This document shows, piece by piece, positions 37,762 to 51,359 of a stretch of 64,000 nucleotides of DNA. The position numbers and the translations under genes are program-made. The stretch comes from Hydractinia symbiolongicarpus. Lineage: Eukaryota; Cnidaria; Hydrozoa; Anthoathecata; Hydractiniidae. Below the pieces are notes generated by a model. It searched no databases, was not told the DNA's origin, and saw only the letters and a program-made list of their open reading frames with translations. Where the stretch lies: positions 558,001-622,000 of the forward strand of contig NC_079885.1 of NCBI RefSeq assembly GCF_029227915.1, written 5' to 3'. Each line of letters opens with the position of its first letter. The first letter of the stretch is position 1.

Positions 37762-40202
37762 AAATTATTTTTTCACCACTAAAACGTATGAGACTTGTAG
37801 TTTTGAAAAATGTTTTCATTTTTGATGAGACGCTGAATAAAAGAAGTTTAATCGCCGGCAAACGAAAGCCTGCGATTTCCCGTAAATCCCGGACTCGGCC
37901 CGTATAGTCAAAAGTATACAGAGAAAGTACCCAGGGAGTAAACTTATTTCCAGAACGATTTTTTAAATTATTTTTTCACCACTAAAACGCATAAGACTTG
38001 CAGTTTTTAAAAATGTTTTCATTTTTGATGAGACGCTGAATAAAAGAAGTTTAATCGCCGGCAAACGAAAACCCGCGATTTCCCGTAAATCCCGGGCTTG
38101 GCCCGTATAGTCAAAAGTATACAAAGAAAGTACCCAGGGAGTAAACTCATTTCCCAAACGATTTTTTAAATTATTTTTTCACCACTAAAACGTATGAGAC
38201 TTGTAGTTTTCAAAAATGTTTTCATTTTTGATGAGACGCTGAATAAAAGAAGTTTAATCGCCGGCAAACGAAAACCCGCGATTTCCCGTAAATCCCGGAC
38301 TCGGCCCGTATAGTTAAAAGTATACAAGGAAAGTACCCAGTGAGTAAACTCATTTCCCGAACGAATTTTTAAATTATTTTTTCACCACTAAAACGTATGA
38401 GACTTGTAGCTTTCAAAAATGTTTTCATTTTTGATGAGACGCTGAATAAAAGAAGTTTAATCGCCAGCAAACGAAAACCTGCGATTTCCCGTAAATCCCG
38501 GACTCGGCCCGTATAGTCAAAAGTATACAAAGAAAGTACCGAGGGTGTAAACTCATTTCCCGAACGATTTTTTAAATTATTTTTTCACCACTAAAACGCA
38601 TGAGACTTGTAGTTTTTCAAAAATGTTTTCATTTTTGATGAGACGCTGAATAAAAGAAGTTTAATCGCCGACAGACGAAAATCTGTGATTTCCCGTAAAT
38701 CCCGTACTCGGCCCGTATAGTCAAAAGTATACAAAGAAAGTACCCAGGGAGTAAACTCATTTCCCAAACGATTTTTTTAATTATTATTTCACCACTAAAG
38801 CCCATGAGACTTGTAGTTTTTAAAAATGTTTTCATTTTTGATGAGACGCTAAATAAAAGAAGTTTAATCGCCTGCAAACGAAAACCCGCGATTTCCCGTA
38901 AATCCCGGACTCGGCCCGTATATTTAAAAGTATACAAGGAAAGTACCCAGTGAGTAAACTCATTTCCCGAACGAATTTTTAAATTATTTTTTCACCACTA
39001 AAACGTATGAGACTTGTAGTTTTCAAAAATGTTTTCATTTTTATGAGACGCTGAATAAAAGAAGTTTAATCGCCGGCAAACGAAAACCTGCGATTTCCCG
39101 TAAATCCCGGACTCGGCCCGTATAGTCAAAAGTATACAAAGAAAGTACCCAGGGTGTGAACTCATTTCCCAAACGATTTTTTAAATTATTATTTCACCAC
39201 TAAAGCCCATGAGACTTGTAGTTTTTAAAAATGTTTTCATTTTTGATGAGACGCTGAATAAAAGAAGTTTAATCGCCGGCAAACGAAAACCCGCGATTTC
39301 CCGTAAATCCCGGACTCGGCCCGTATAGTTAAAAGTATACAAGGAAAGTACCCAGTGAGTAAACTCATTTCCCGAACGAATTTTTAAATTATTTTTTCAC
39401 CACTAAAATGTATGAGACTTGTAGTTTTCAAAAATGTTTTCATTTTTGATGAGACGCTGAATAAAAGAAGTTTAATCGCCGGCAAACGAAAACCTGCGAT
39501 TTCCCGTAAATCCCGGACTCGGCCCGTATAGTCAAAAGTATACAAAGAAAGTACCCAGGGTGTAAACTCATTTCCCAAACGATTTTTTAAATTATTATTT
39601 CACCACTAAAGCCCATGAGACTTGTAGTTTTTAAAAATGTTTTCATTTTTGATGAGACGCTGAATAAAAGAAGTTTAATCGCCGGCAAACGAAAACCCGC
39701 GATTTCCCGTAAATCCCGGACTCGGCCAGTATAGTTAAAAGTATACAAGGAAAGTACCCAGTGAGTAAACTCATTTCCCGAACGAATTTTTAAATTATTT
39801 TTTCACCACTAAAACGTATGAGACTTGTAGTTTTCAAAAATGTTTTCATTTTTGATGAGACGCTGAATAAAAGAAGTTTAATCGCCGGCAAACGAAAGCC
39901 TGCGATTTCCCGTAAATCCCGGACTCGGCCCGTATAGTCAAAAGTATACAAAGAAAGTACCCAGGGAGTAAACTTATTTCCAGAACGATTTTTTAAATTA
40001 TTTTTTCACCACTAAAACGCATAAGACTTGCAGTTTTTAAAAATGTTTTCATTTTTGATGAGACGCTGAATAAAAGAAGTTTAATCGCCGGCAAACGAAA
40101 ACCCGCGATTTTCCGTAAATCCCGGGCTTGGCCCGTATAGTCAAAAGTATACAAAGAAAGTACCCAGGGAGTAAACTCATTTCCCAAACGATTTTTTAAA
40201 TT
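36950..40202. repeat. 10-monomer displacement, 2030-bp offset
   Basis: About 1.2 kb at 36950-38172 recurs at 38980-40202 (10 x 203). Shared markers are cattttta-tgagacg (37010 and 39040), cgaaagcctgcg (37863 and 39893), cttatttccag and gacttgcag. The part between, 38172-38980, is class Q and P monomers plus two monomers resembling the 16-mer block. Similarity ends where attacttttt replaces attatttttt near 40202. Confidence 0.82.
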
Positions 40203-41045
40203 ACTTTTTCACCACTAAAACGCATGAGACTTGTAGTTTTCAAAAATGTTTTCATTTTTGATGAGACGCTGAATAAAAGAAGTTTAATCGCCGGCAAACG
40301 AAAGCCTGCGATTTCCCGTAAATCCCGGACTCGGCCCGTATAGTCAAAAGTATACAAAGAAAGTACCCAGGGAGTAAACTTATTTCCAGAACGATTTTTT
40401 AAATTATTTTTTCACCACTAAAACGCATAAGACTTGCAGTTTTTAAAAATGTTTTCATTTTTGATGAGACGCTGAATAAAAGAAGTTTAATCGCCGGCAA
40501 ACGAAAACCCGCGATTTCCCGTAAATCCCGGACTCGGCCAGTATAGTTAAAAGTATACAAGGAAAGTACCCAGTGAGTAAACTCATTTCCCGAACGAATT
40601 TTTAAATTATTTTTTCACCACTAAAACGTATGAGACTTGTAGTTTTCAAAAATGTTTTCATTTTTGATGAGACGCTGAATAAAAGAAGTTTAATCGCCGG
40701 CAAACGAAAGCCTGCGATTTCCCGTAAATCCCGGACTCGGCCCGTATAGTCAAAAGTATACAAAGAAAGTACCCAGGGAGTAAACTTATTTCCAGAACGA
40801 TTTTTTAAATTATTTTTTCACCACTAAAACGCATAAGACTTGCAGTTTTTAAAAATGTTTTCATTTTTGATGAGACGCTGAATAAAAGAAGTTTAATCGC
40901 CGGCAAACGAAAACCCGCGATTTTCCGTAAATCCCGGGCTTGGCCCGTATAGTCAAAAGTATACAAAGAAAGTACCCAGGGAGTAAACTCATTTCCCAAA
41001 CGATTTTTTAAATTACTTTTTCACCACTAAAACGCATGAGACTTG
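39630..41045. repeat. 4-mer and 2-mer duplications (812 and 406 bp)
   Basis: The marker cgaaagcctgcg occurs at 39893, 40299 and 40705, each 406 bp apart, and the rare ggccagtatag occurs at about 39725 and 40537, 812 bp apart. The block is a dimer present three times within an 812-bp duplication. gacttgcag and cttatttccagaacg accompany each dimer. Confidence 0.85.
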
Positions 41046-41739
41046 TAGTTTTTAAAAATATTTTCATTTTTGATGAGACGCTGAATAAAAGAAGTTTAAT
41101 CGCCGGCAAACGAAAACCCGCGATTTCCCGTAAATCCCGGACTCGGCCCGTATAGTTAAAAGTATACAAGGAAAGTACCCAGTGAGTAAACTCATTTCCC
41201 GAAAGAATTTTTAAATTATTTTTTCACCACTAAAACGTATGAGACTTGTAGTTTTCAAAAATGTTTTCATTTTTGATGAGACGCTGAATAAAAGAAGTTT
41301 AATCGCCGGCAAACGAAAACCTGCGATTTACCGTAAATCCCGGACTCGGCCCGTATAGTCAAAAGTATACAAAGAAAGTACCCAGGGTGTAAACTCATTT
41401 CCCAAACGAATTTTTAAATTATTTTTTCACCACTAAAACGTATGAGACTTGTAGTTTTGAAAAAATGTTTTCATTTTTGATGAGACGCTGAATAAAAGAA
41501 GTTTAATCGCCGGCAGACGAAAACCTGTGATTTCCCGTAAATCCGGTACTCGGCCCGTATAGTCAAAAGTTTACAAAGAAAGTACCGAGGGTGTAAACTC
41601 ATTTCCCGAACGATTTTTTAAATTATTTTTTCACCACTAAAACGCATGAGACTTGTAGTTTTTCAAAAATGTTTTCATTTTTGATGAGACGCTGAATAAA
41701 AGAAGTTTAATCGCCGGCAGACGAAAATCTGTGATTTCC

Positions 41740-42110
41740 CGTAAATCCCGGACTCGGCCCGTATAGTTAAAAGTATACAAGGAAAGTACCCAGTTAGTAA
41801 ACTCATTTCCCGAACGAATTTTTAAATTATTTTTTCACCACTAAAACGTATGAGACTTGTAGTTTTGAAAAATGTTTTCATTTTTGATGAGACGCTGAAT
41901 AAAAGAAGTTTAATCGCCGGCAAACGAAAACCTGCGATTTCCCGTAAATCCCGGACTCGGCCCGTATAGTCAAAAGTATACAAAGAAAGTACTCTGGGTG
42001 TAAACTCATTTCCCAAACGATTTTTTAAATTATTATTTCACCACTAAAGCCCATGAGATTTGTAGTTTTTAAAAATGTTTTCATTTTTGATGAGACGCTG
42101 AATAAAAGAA
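41740..42110. repeat. Displaced piece of the 5-mer block
   Basis: This stretch carries tactctgggtg (41992) and gagatttgtag, otherwise seen only in the 1015-bp 5-mer at 27-29.5 kb. It matches about 28160-28500 closely across nearly two monomers and stops near 42110, where the downstream sequence reads cccgcgattt instead of cctgctattt. It lies about 12.5 kb from the nearest relative. Confidence 0.78.
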
Positions 42111-42834
42111 GTTTAATAGCCGGCAAACGAAAACCCGCGATTTCCCGTAAATCCCGGACTCGGCCCGTATAGTTAAAAGTATACAAGGAAAGTACCCAGT
42201 GAGTAAACTCATTTCCCGAACGAATTTTTAAATTATTTTTTCACCACTAAAACGCATGAGACTTGTAGTTTTTAAAAATGTTTTCATTTTTGATGAGACG
42301 CTGAATAAAAGAAGTTTAATCGCCGGCAAACGAAAACCCGCGATTTCCCGTAAATCCCGGACTCGGCCCGTATAGTTAAAAGTATACAAGGAAAGTACCC
42401 AGTGAGTAAACTCATTTCCCGAACGAATTTTTAAATTATTTTTTCACCACTAAAACGTATGAGACTTGTAGTTTTCAAAAATGTTTTCATTTTTGATGAG
42501 ACGCTGAGTAAAAGAAGTTTAATCGCCGGCAAACGAAAACCTGCGATTTACCGTAAATCCCGGACTCGGCCCGTATAGTCAAAAGTATACAAAGAAAGTA
42601 CCCAGTGTGTAAACTCATTTCCCAAACGATTTTTTAAATTATTTTTTCACCACTAAAACGCATGAGACTTGTAGTTTTTCAAAAATGTTTTCATTTCTGA
42701 TGAGACGCTGAATAAAAGAAGTTTAATCGCCGGCAGACGAAAACCTGTGATTTCCCGTAAATCCGGTACTCGGCCCGTATAGTCAAAAGTATACAAAGAA
42801 AGTACCCAGGCAGTAAACTCATTTCCCAAACGAT

Positions 42835-43210
42835 TTTTTAAATTATTACTTCACCACTAAAGCCCATGAGACTTGTAGTTTTTAAAAATGTTTTCATTTT
42901 TGATGAGACGCTGAATAAAAGAACTTTAATCGCCGGCAAACGAAAACCCGCAATTTCCCGTAAATCATGGTCTCGGCCCGTATAGTCAAAAGTATACAAG
43001 GAAAGTACCCAGTGAGTAAACTTATTTCCCTAACGAATTTTTAAATTATTTTTTCACCACTAAAACGCATGAGACTTGTAGTTTTCAAAAATGTTTTCAT
43101 TTTTGATGAGACGCTGAATAAAAGAAGTTTAATCGCCGGCAAAGGAAAACCTGCGATCTCCCGTAAATCCCGGACTCGGCCCGTATAGTCAAAAGTATAC
43201 AAAGAAAGTA
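42835..43210. repeat. Displaced catggtctcgg monomer pair
   Basis: This stretch holds gaactttaatcg, catggtctcgg (42966), cttatttccctaacg and then cctgcgatctcccg, the same two-monomer sequence found at about 12600-12950 and 20100-20450. It is more than 22 kb from the nearest relative. Small changes (gatgagacg instead of gataagacg, and caaaggaaaac) show that it has diverged since. Confidence 0.75.
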
Positions 43211-43830
43211 CCCTGTGAGTAAACTCATTTCCAGAACGATTTTTTAAATTTTTTTTTCACCACTAAAACGCATGAGACTTGTAGTTTTTAAAATTGTTTT
43301 CATTTTTGATGAGACGCTGAATAAAAGAAGTTTAATCGCCGGCAAACGAAAACCTGTGATTTCCCTTAAATCCTGGACTCGGCCCGTATAGTCAAAAGTA
43401 TACAAGGAAAGTACCCAGTGAGTAAACTTATTTCCCTAACGAATTTTTAAATTATTTTTTCACCACTAAAACGCATGAGACTTGTAGTTTTCAAAAATGT
43501 TTTCATTTTTGATGAGACGCTGAATAAAAGAAGTTTAATCGCCGGCAAAGGAAAACCTGCGATCTCCCGTAAATCCCGGACTCGGCCCGTATAGTCAAAA
43601 GTATACAAAGAAAGTACCCTGTGAGTAAGCTCATTTCCAGAACGATTTTTTAAATTTTTTTTTCACCACTAAAACGCATGAGACTTGTAGTTTTTAAAAA
43701 TGTTTTCATTTTTGATGAGACGCTGAATAAAAGAAGTTTAATCGCCGGCAAACGAAAACCTGCGATTTCCCGTAAATCCTGGACTCGGCCCGTATAGTCA
43801 AAAGTATACAAAGAAAGTACCCAGGGAGTA
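43021..43830. repeat. Tandem dimer, 406 bp
   Basis: The sequence from cttatttccctaacg at 43021 recurs at 43427, a distance of exactly two monomers. Both copies share caaaggaaaac, gatctcccg, ccctgtgagtaa and an unusual aaattttttttt run. The second monomer of each copy differs at aaattgtttt against aaaatgtttt and at cctgtg against cctgcg. Confidence 0.82.
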
Positions 43831-44266
43831 AACTCATTTCCCAAACGATTTTTTAAATTATTATTTCACCACAAGAACGCATGAGACTTGTAGTTTTCAA
43901 GAATGTTTTCATTTTTGATGAGACGCTGAATAAAAGCAGTTTAATCGCCGGCAAACGAAAACCTGCGATTTCCCGTAAATCCCGGACTCGGCCCGTATAG
44001 TCAAAAGTATACAAAGAAAGTACCCAGGGAGTAAACTCATTTCCAGAACGATTTTTTAAGTTACTTTTTCACCACTAAAACGCATGAGACTTGTAGTTTT
44101 CAAAAATGTTTTCATTTTTGATGAGACGCTTAATGAAAGAGGTTTAATCGCCGGCAAACGAAAACCTGCGATTTCCCGTAAATCCCGGACTCGGCCCGAA
44201 TAGTCAAAAGTATACAAACAAAGTACCCAGGGAGTAAACTCATTTCCCGAACGATTTTTTATATTA

Positions 44267-44330
44267 TTTTTTTACCACTAAACGCATGAGACTTGTAGTT
44301 TTCAAAAATATTTTCATATTTGATGGGACG
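44267..44330. repeat. Class S monomer segment (example)
   Basis: The class is defined by ttttttaccactaaacgc (one A short), caaaaatattttcatattt and gatgggacg. It occurs singly at about 13050 and 20550 (the same monomer in the two 7502-bp copies) and then repeatedly from 44.3 kb on, near 45500, 47530, 47730, 49350, 49550, 51170, 52780, 53570, 55390, 60450, 61250 and 63280. It is thus a marker of the right third. Its hairpin is shifted but still base-paired. Confidence 0.82.
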
Positions 44331-46033
44331 CTGAATAAAAGAAGTTTATTCGCCGGCAAACAAAAATCCGCGATTTCCCGTAAATCCCGGACTCGGCCCG
44401 TATAGTAAAAAGCATACAAAGAAAGTACCCAGGGAGTAAACTCATTTCCCGAACGATTTTTTAAATTAATTTTTCACCACTAAAACGCATGAGACTTGTA
44501 GTTTTTAAAAATGTTTTCATTTTTGATGAGACGCTGAATAAAAGAAGTTTAATCGCCGGCAAACGAAAACCTGCGATTTCCCGTAAATCCTGGACTCGGC
44601 CCGTATAGTCAAAAGTATACAAAGAACGTACCCAGGGAGTAAACTCATTTCCCAAACAATTTTTTAAATTATTATTTCACCACTAAAACGCATGAGACTT
44701 GTAGTTTTCAGGAATGTTTTCATTTTTGATGAGACGCTGAATAAAAGCAGTTTAATCGCCGGCAAACAAAAACCTGCGATTTCCCGTAAATCCCGGACTC
44801 GGCCCGTATAGTCAAAAGTATACAAAGAAAGTACCCAGGGAGTTAACTCATTTCCAGAACGATTTTTTAAATTATTTTTTACCACTAAAACGCATAAGAC
44901 TTGTAGTTTTTAAAAATGTTTTCATTTTTGATGAGACGCTGAATAAAAGAAGTTTAATCGCCGGCAAACGAAAACCCGCCATTTCCCGTAAATCCCGGGC
45001 TTTGCCCGTATAGTCAAAAGTATACAAAGAAAGTACCCAGGGAGTAAACTCATTTCCCGAACGATTTTTTAAATTACTTTTTCACCACTAAAACGCATGA
45101 GACTTGTAGTTTTCAAGAATCCTTTCATTTTTGATGAGACGCTGAATAAAAGCAGTTTAATCGCCGGCAAACGAAAACCTGCGATTTCCCTAAATCCCGG
45201 ACTCGGCCCGTATAGTCAAAAGTATACAAAGAAAGTACCCAGGGAGTAAACTCATTTCCAGAACGATTTTTTAAATTATTTTTTCACCACTAAAACGCAT
45301 AAGACTTGTAGTTTTTAAAAATGTTTTCATTTTTGATGAGACGCTGAATAAGATAAGTTTAATCGCCGGCAAACGAAAACCCGCGATTTCCCGTAAATCC
45401 CGGGCTTGGCCCGTATAGTCAAAAGTATACAAAGAAAGCACCCAGGGAGTAAACTCATTTCCCGAACGATTTTTTATATCATTTTTTTACCACTAAACGC
45501 ATGAGACTTGTAGTTTTCAAAAATATTTTCATTATTGATGGGACGCTGAATAAAAGAAATTTACTCGCCGGCAAACGAAAATCCGCGATTTTCCGTAAAT
45601 CCCAGACTCGGCCCGTATAGTCAAAAGTATACAAAGAAAGTACCCAGGGAGTAAACTCATTTCCCGAACGATTTTTTAAATTATTTTTTCACCACTAAAA
45701 GGCATGAGACTTGTAGTTTTCAAAAATGTTTTCATTTTTGATGAGACGGTTAATGAAAGAAGTTTAATCGCCGGCAAACGAAATCCCGCGTTTTCCCGTA
45801 AATCCGGGGCTTGGCCCGTATAGTCGAATGTATACAAAGAAAGAACCCAGGGAGTAAACTCATTTCCTGAACGATTTTTTAAATTTTTTTTTCACCACTA
45901 AAACGCGTGAGACTTGTAGTTTTCAAAAATCTTTTCATTTTTGATAAGACGCTTAATGAAAGATGTTTAATCGCCGGAAAACGAAAACCCGCGATTTCCC
46001 GTAAATCCCGGGCTTGGCCCGTATAGTCGAATA

Positions 46034-49000
46034 TATACAAAGAAAGTACCCTGTGAGTAAACTCACTTCCAGAACGATTTTTTAAATTATTTTTTCACCA
46101 CTAAAACGCATAAGACTTGTAGTTTTTAAAAATGTTGTCATTTTCGATGAGACGCTTAATAAAAGAAGTTTAATGGCCGGCAAACGAAAACCCGCGATTT
46201 CCCGTAAATCCCGGGCTTGGCCCGTATAGTCAAAAGTATACAAAGAAAGTACCCAGGGAGTAAACTCATTTCCAGAACGATTTTTTAAATTATTTGTTCA
46301 CCACTAAAACGCATAAGACTTGTAGTTTTTAAAAATGTTTTCATTTTTGATGAGACGCTGAATAAAAGAAGTTTAATCGCCGGCAAACGAAAACCAGCGA
46401 TTTCCCGTAAATCCTGGCTTGGCCCGTATAGTCAAAAGTATACAAAGAAAGTACCCAGGGAGTAAACTCATTTCCAGAACGATTTTTTAAATTATTTGTT
46501 CACCACTAAAACGCATAAGACTTGTAATTTTTAAAAATGTTTTCATTTTTGATGAGACGCTGAATAAAAGAAGTTTAATCGCCGGCAAACGAAAACCCGC
46601 GATTTCCCGTAAATCCTGGCTTGGCCCGTATAGTCAAAAGTATACAAAGAAAGTACCCAGGGAGTAAACTCATTTCCCGAACGATTTTTTAAATTTTTTT
46701 TTCACCACTAAAACGCATGAGACTTGTTGTTTTTAAAAATGTTTTCATTTTTGATGAGACGCTGAATAAAAGAAGTTTAATTGCCGGCAAAAGAAAAACC
46801 GCGATTTCCCGTAAATCCCGGCTTGGCCCGTATAGTCAAAAGTATACAAAGAAAATACCCAGGGAGTAAACTCATTTCCCGAACGATTTTTTAAATTACT
46901 TTTTCACCACTAAAACGCATGAGACTTGTATTTTTAAAAAATGTTTTCATTTTCGATGAGACGCTGAATAAAAGAAGTTTAATCGCCGGCAAACGAAAAC
47001 CTGCGATTTCCCGTAAATACTGGACTCGGCCCGTATAGTCAAAAGTATACAAAGAAAGTACCCAGGGAGTAAACTCATTTCCCAAACGATTTTTTAAATT
47101 ATTATTTCACCACTAAAACGCATGAGACTTGTAGTTTTCAAGAATGTTTTCATTTTTGTTGAGACGCTGAATAAAAGCAGTTTAATCGCCGGCAAGCGAA
47201 AACCTGCGATTTCCCGTAAATCCCGGACTCGGCCCGTATAGTCAAAAGTATACAAAGAAAGTACCCAGGGAGTAAACTCATTTCCCGAACGATTTTTTAA
47301 ATTATTATTTCACCACAAAAACGCATGAGACTTGTAGTTTTCAAGAATGTTTTCATTTTTGATGAGACGCTGAATAAAAGCAGTTTAATCGCCGGCAAAC
47401 GAAAACCTGCGATTTCCCGTAAATCCCGGACTCGGCCCGTATAGTCAAAAGTATACAAAGAAAGTACCCAGGAAGTAAACTCATTTCCCGAACGATTTTT
47501 TATATTATTGTTTTACCACTAAACGCATGAGACTTGTAGTTTTCAAAAATATTTTCATATTTGATGGGACGCTGAATAAAAGAAGTTTATTCGCCGGCAA
47601 ACGAAAATCCGCGATTTCCCGTAAATCTTGGACTCGGCCCGTATAGTCAAAAGTATACAAAGAAAGTACCCAGGAAGTAAACTCATTTCCCGAACGATTT
47701 TTTATATTATTTTTTTACCACTAAACGCATGAGACTTGTAGTTATCAAAAATATTTTCATATTTGATGGGACGCTGAATAAAAGAAGTTTATTCGCCGGC
47801 AAACGAAAATCCGCGATTTCCCGTAAATCCCGGACTCGGCCCGTATAGTCAAAAGTATACAAAGAAAGTACCTTGTGAGTAAACTCACTTCCAGAACGAT
47901 TTTTTAAATTATTTTTTCACCACTAAAACGCATAAGACTTGTAGTTTTTAAAAATGTTGTCATTTTTGATGAGACGCTTAATAAAAGAAGTTTAATGGCC
48001 GGCAAACGAAAACCCGCGATTTCCCGTAAATCCCGGGCTTGGCCCGTATAGTCAAAAGTATACAAAGAAAGTACCCAGGGAGTAAACTCATTTCCAGAAC
48101 GATTTTTTAAATTATTTGTTCACCACTAAAACGCATAAGACTTGTAGTTTTTAAAAATGTTTTCATTTTTGATGAGACGCTGAATAAAAGAAGTTTAATC
48201 GCCGGCAAACGAAAACCCGCGATTTCCCGTAAATCCTGGCTTGGCCCGTATAGTCAAAAGTATACAAAGAAAGTACCCAGGGAGTAAACTCATTTCCCGA
48301 ACGATTTTTTAAATTTTTTTTTCACCACTAAAACGCATGAGACTTGTTGTTTTCAAAAATGTTTTCATTTTTGATGAGACGCTTAATGAAAGAGGTTTAA
48401 TCGCCGGAAAACGAAAACCCGCGATTTCCCGTGAATCCCGGGCTTGGCCCGTATAGTCGAATGTATACAAAGAAAGTACCCTGTGAGTAAACTCATTTCC
48501 AGAACGATTTTTTAAATATTTTTTCACCACTAAAACGCATAAGACTTGTAGTTTTTAAAAATGTTTTCATTTTTGATGAGACGCTGAATAAAAGAAATTT
48601 AATCGCCGGCAAAAGAAAACCCGCGATTTCCCGTAAATCCCGGCTTGGCCCGTATAGTCAAAAGTATACAAAGAAAATACCCAGGGAGTAAACTCATTTC
48701 CCGAACGATTTTTTAAATTACTTTTTCACCACTAAAACGCATGAGACTTGTAGTTTTTAAAAATGTTTTCATTTTCGATGAGACGCTGAATAAAAGAAGT
48801 TTAATCGCCGGCAAACGAAAACCTGCGATTTCCCGTAAATCCTGGACTCGGCCCGTATAGTCAAAAGTATACAAAGAAAGTACCCAGGGAGTAAACTCAT
48901 TTCCCAAACGATTTTTTAAATTATTATTTCACCACTAAAACGCATGAGACTTGTAGTTTTCAAGAATGTTTTCATTTTTGTTGAGACGCTGAATAAAAGC

Positions 49001-49680
49001 AGTTTAATCGCCGGCAAGCGAAAACCTGCGATTTCCCGTAAATCCCGGACTCGGCCCGTATAGTCAAAAGTATACAAAGAAAGTACCCAGGGAGTAAACT
49101 CATTTCCCGAACGATTTTTTAAATTATTATTTCACCACAAAAACGCATGAGACTTGTAGTTTTCAAGAATGTTTTCATTTTTGATGAGACGCTGAATAAA
49201 AGCAGTTTAATCGCCGGCAAACGAAAACCTGCGATTTCCCGTAAATCTCGGACTCGGCCCGTATAGTCAAAAGTATACAAAGAAAGTACCCAGGAAGTAA
49301 ACTCATTTTCCGAACGATTTTTTATATTATTTTTTTACCACTAAACGCATGAGACTTGTAGTTCTCAAAAATATTTTCATATTTGATTGGACGCTGAATA
49401 AAAGAAGTTTATTCGCCGGCAAACGAAAATCCGCGATTTCCCGTAAATCTTGGACTCGGCCCGTATAGTCAAAAGTATACGAAGAAAGTACCCAGGAAGT
49501 AAACTCATTTCCCGAACGATTTTTTATATTATTTTTTTACCACTAAACGCATGAGACTTGTAGTTATCAAAAATATTTTCATATTTGATGGGACGCTGAA
49601 TAAAAGAAGTTTATTCGCCGGCAAACGAAAATCCGCGATTTCCCGTAAATCCCGGACTCGGCCCGTATAGTCAAAAGTAT
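46034..49680. repeat. 9-monomer HOR, two copies of about 1822 bp
   Basis: Markers recur at 1822 bp: actcacttccag (46061 and 47883), atcctggcttgg (46411 and 48233), gttgagacg with ggcaagcg, and caccacaaaaacgc. A further part-unit lies at about 50340-51130, offset 1823. The left side (45650-46300) also recurs at 49700-50350, offset 4049. The units are not fully collinear: one monomer with cttaatgaaagagg near 48380 has no counterpart at the same offset, so single-monomer gains and losses have occurred inside them. Confidence 0.8.
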
Positions 49681-51339
49681 ACAAAGAAAGTACCCAGGGA
49701 GTAAACTCATTTCCCGAACGATTTTTTAAATTATTTTTTCACCACTAAAACGCATGAGACTTGTAGTTTTCAAAAATGTTTTCATTTTTGATGAGACGCT
49801 TAATGAAAAAGGTTTAATCGCCGGCAAACGAAATCCCGCGTTTTCCCGTAAATCCGGGGCTTGGCCTGTATAGTCGAATGTATACAAAGAAAGTACCCAG
49901 GGAGTAAACTCATTTCCCGAACGATTTTTTAATTTTTTTTTAACCACTAAAACGCGTGAGACTTGTAGTTTTCAAAAATGTTTTCATTTTTGATAAGACG
50001 CTTAATGAAAGATGTTTAATCGCCGGAAAACGAAAACCCGCGATTTCCCGTAAATCCCGGGCTTGGCCCGTATAGTCGAATGTATACAAAGAAAGTACCC
50101 TGTGAGTAAACTCACTTCCAGAACGATTTTTTAAATTATTTTTTCACCACTAAAACGCATAAGACTTGTAGTTTTTAAAAATGTTGTCATTTTTGATGAG
50201 ACGCTTAATAAAAGAAGTTTAATGGCCGACAAACGAAAACCCGCGATTTCCCGTAAATCCCGGGCTTGGCCCGTATAGTCAAAAGTATACAAAGAAAGTA
50301 CCCAGGGAGTAAACTCATTTCCAGAACGATTTTTTAAATTATTTGTTCACCACTAAAACGCATAAGACTTGTAGTTTTTAAAAATGTTTTCATTTTTGAT
50401 GAGACGCTGAATAAAAGAAGTTTAATCGCCGGCAAAAGAAAAACCGCGATTTCCCGTAAATCCCGGCTTGGTCCGTATAGTCAAAAGTATACAAAGAAAG
50501 TACCCAGGGAGTAAACTCATTTCCCGAACGATTTTTTAAATTACTTTTTCACCACTAAAACGCATGAGACTTGTAGTTTTTAGAAATGTTTTCATTTTCG
50601 ATGAGACGCTGAATAAAAGAAGTTTAATCGCCGGCAAACGAAAACCTGCGATTTCCCGTAAATCCTGGACTCTGCCCGTATAGTCAAAAGTATACAAAGA
50701 AAGTACCCAGGGAGTAAACTCATTTCCCAAACGATTTTTTAAATTATTATTTCACCACTAAAACGCATGAGACTTGTAGTTTTCAAGAATGTTTTCATTT
50801 TTGTTGAGACGCTGAATAAAAGCAGTTTAATCGCCGGCAAACGAAAACCTGCGATTTCCCGTAAATCCCGGACTCGGCCCGTATAGTCAAAAGTATACAA
50901 AGAAAGTACCCAGGGAGTAAACTCATTTCCCGAACGATTTTTTAAATTATTATTTCACCACAAAAACGCATGAGACTTGTAGTTTTCAAGAATGTTTTCA
51001 TTTTTGATGAGACGCTGAATAAAAGCAGTTTAATCGCCGGCAAACGAAAACCTGCGATTTCCCGTAAATCCCGGTCTCGGCCCGTATAGTCAAAAGTATA
51101 CAAAGAAAGTACCCAGGGAGTAAACTCATTTCCCGAACGATTTTTTATATTATATATTTACCACTAAACGCATGAGACTTGTAGTTTTCAAAAATATTTT
51201 CATATTTGATGGGACGCTGAATAAAAGAAGTTTATTCACCGGCAAACGAAAATCCGCGATTTCCCGTAAATCCCGGACTCGGCCCGTATAGTAAAAAGCA
51301 TACAAAGAAAGTACCCAGGGAGTAAACTCATTTCCCGAA

Positions 51340-51352
51340 CGATTTTCACCAC
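51340..51352. repeat. Monomer with 14-nt T-tract deletion (first of five)
   Basis: Here gaacga is followed by only four T and then CACCAC, so 14 bases of the AT-rich element are missing. The same junction recurs near 52950, 53747, 55558 and 63450, always after gtaaaaagcatac and before cttaatgaaagcgg. A single event was copied at least four times. Together with a one-base loss in actaaacgc it explains why the 4-mer unit is 797 rather than 812 bp. Confidence 0.88.
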
Positions 51353-51359
51353 TAAAACG

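Noticed and set aside
44405-44415. gtaaaaagcatac variant as a separate functional site
   Set aside because: It is a two-site change of the common gtcaaaagtatac that spreads with the duplications on the right (51292, 52904, 53701, 55512, 63405). It is useful as a marker, but nothing indicates function.
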